Made by a program: the position numbers and the translations under genes | Source of the DNA: Listeria goaensis | Lineage (GTDB): Bacteria > Bacillota > Bacilli > Lactobacillales > Listeriaceae | DNA: 64,000 nucleotides | NCBI RefSeq assembly: GCF_900186125.1 | Contig: NZ_FYBQ01000007.1 | Location: 88,183 to 152,182 of the forward strand | Reading direction: 5' to 3' | Notes under the pieces: model-generated | Seen by the model: only the letters and a program-made list of their open reading frames with translations | Database searches by the model: none | Told to the model about the DNA's origin: nothing | Shown: positions 63,412-64,000 of the stretch, piece by piece | Layout: every line of letters starts with the position of its first letter | Position numbering within the stretch: position 1 is the stretch's first letter

Positions 63412-63438
63412 ACCCTAGGCAAAGGATTTGTCTAGGGT
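63412..63438 (+). terminator. Terminator after dacA
   Basis: ACCCTAGGCAAA and TTTGTCTAGGGT pair with one mismatch; the tail TTGCTTTGC is only moderately T-rich. Confidence 0.65.
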
Positions 63439-63562
63439 TTGCTTTGCAATGAATGTATTTGTTTTAGTTGTAAAATTAGCGATTTCGTGCACAATTCCCT
63501 CTTATATTCCTTTGTGTTATACTGAACCATGTAATTATTAGACAACAAAGAGGTGAATGGAT

Positions 63563-63676
63563 ATGATTAAAATCCGAATTAGCAAAAACCAATTGCGTAC
63601 ATTCATAAGCGAGTTAAGGGAGACAAGAAGTAAGCACCATACGCAAGCCGAGCTTCGAAAGGCGTTGTCCTCATGA
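63563..63676 (+). CDS. Short 37-residue protein upstream of an LXG toxin gene
   Basis: A basic helical product beginning MIKIRISKNQLRTFISELRE, with AGAGGTGAATGG before the ATG. It overlaps the next gene by ATGA, so the two are co-translated. LXG toxin operons usually start with one or two small helical partner proteins of about 80-120 residues. The first 25 residues would fit such a partner, but this frame stops early, so it is either a short variant or truncated. No family is certain. Confidence 0.6.
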   Translation: MIKIRISKNQLRTFISELRETRSKHHTQAELRKALSS

Positions 63677-64000
63677 GCCGGATTAGTATTGCCGAAGTAC
63701 GTGCCTTTCAAGAAGCCTTACAAAAGGCCAATGCCACCATGCGTGCTCGTATTCAAGCGGTACAAGCAAGCGCCTTTCGTTATTCGGTGGATTATTTCTT
63801 AGACGGGCAAGCGATTCAAGCTTCCCAGTATTATTTTCGCGAAACGTATCAGACGGTAGGCGGGAGTTTGCTCGAAATTTTAGATACGAGTGAAGCACTT
63901 CTGGAACGCTATTTGAATGATTTTAGTGCTCAAGTGGATGACTCGAAGACGGCCAAAGTCAATGCGGAGTTGTTAGGTGTAGCTGTAGAGAAAGCTCAAC
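63673..64000 (+). CDS. LXG-domain type VII secretion effector, N-terminal part only
   Basis: An uninterrupted frame of 109 codons runs off the window end. The product is helical and begins MSRISIAEVRAFQEALQKAN. It contains SVDYFLDGQAIQASQYYFRE, matching the LXG consensus (S-x-x-x-F-L-D-G followed by a helix with YF), then long amphipathic helices. LXG proteins are polymorphic toxins exported by the type VII (Ess) pathway, with a toxin domain at the far C-terminus that is not visible here. It overlaps the preceding 37-residue gene by four bases. Confidence 0.75.
   Translation, partial: MSRISIAEVRAFQEALQKANATMRARIQAVQASAFRYSVDYFLDGQAIQASQYYFRETYQTVGGSLLEILDTSEALLERYLNDFSAQVDDSKTAKVNAELLGVAVEKAQ

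Overview
The window looks like a chromosomal segment of a Listeria-clade Firmicute, close to but not containing the replication origin. This is inferred from gene order and protein families; no database was searched. The mnmE-mnmG-rsmG-noc-parA-parB backbone is typical of Firmicute origin regions. The neighbours include serC-serA, catalase, ychF, gshF, a cellobiose-type PTS, recQ-topB and dacA, an assortment characteristic of Listeria. The sequence also carries seven perfect or near-perfect parS sites and two perfect Noc-binding sites, consistent with origin proximity. Almost all genes lie on the + strand.

Layout. 1-7.2 kb: a sugar ABC transporter end and a catabolic operon whose order and gene lengths match the E. 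coli ycjO-P-Q-R-S-T cluster (guloside/glucoside interconversion plus a GH65 phosphorylase), closed by a glycerate kinase. 7.2-16.8 kb: a 615-bp regulatory gap, a 2467-residue LPHTG surface protein with nine exactly 453-bp tandem repeats, then a zinc-ribbon protein, a membrane-anchored protein and a sortase. 16.9-20.4 kb: small metabolic and stress genes, including one with a LexA box inside its promoter and a divergent nitroreductase. 20.4-24.2 kb: serine synthesis (serC, serA, a DUF1015 protein).

24.2-32.7 kb: tRNA-modification and chromosome-partition genes; the mnmE promoter is overlain by two abutting perfect DnaA boxes. 32.7-38.8 kb: catalase, YchF, a secreted fibronectin-III-like protein and GshF. 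38.9-42.6 kb: an ABC exporter operon and an RpiR regulator. 42.6-46.3 kb: a convergent beta-glucoside PTS operon, four helically phased GTTTCA elements and a 38-codon small gene with its own promoter and terminator. 46.3-51.4 kb: an ABC-F ATPase, a Crp/Fnr regulator, a macrodomain protein and an M20 peptidase, with three copies of an about 100-nt small RNA that looks like the Listeria LhrC family. 51.5-57.5 kb: recQ-topB, a diguanylate cyclase and small membrane proteins. 57.7-63.4 kb: a second wall-anchored protein with five Ig-like repeats, a CocE-type hydrolase and dacA. 63.5-64 kb: the start of a type VII secretion LXG-toxin operon, cut by the window end.

How it fits together. The partition genes, parS sites and Noc sites form one origin-organising system spread over about 40 kb. 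Carbohydrate uptake modules, surface display (two LPXTG-type proteins and a local sortase), envelope-stress-type sRNAs and a secreted toxin make up the accessory part. The items most worth following up are the LhrC-like sRNA triplet, the DnaA-box-controlled mnmE promoter, the ycj-like operon with glycerate kinase, the repeat adhesin with its local sortase, and the phased GTTTCA array next to the small gene.
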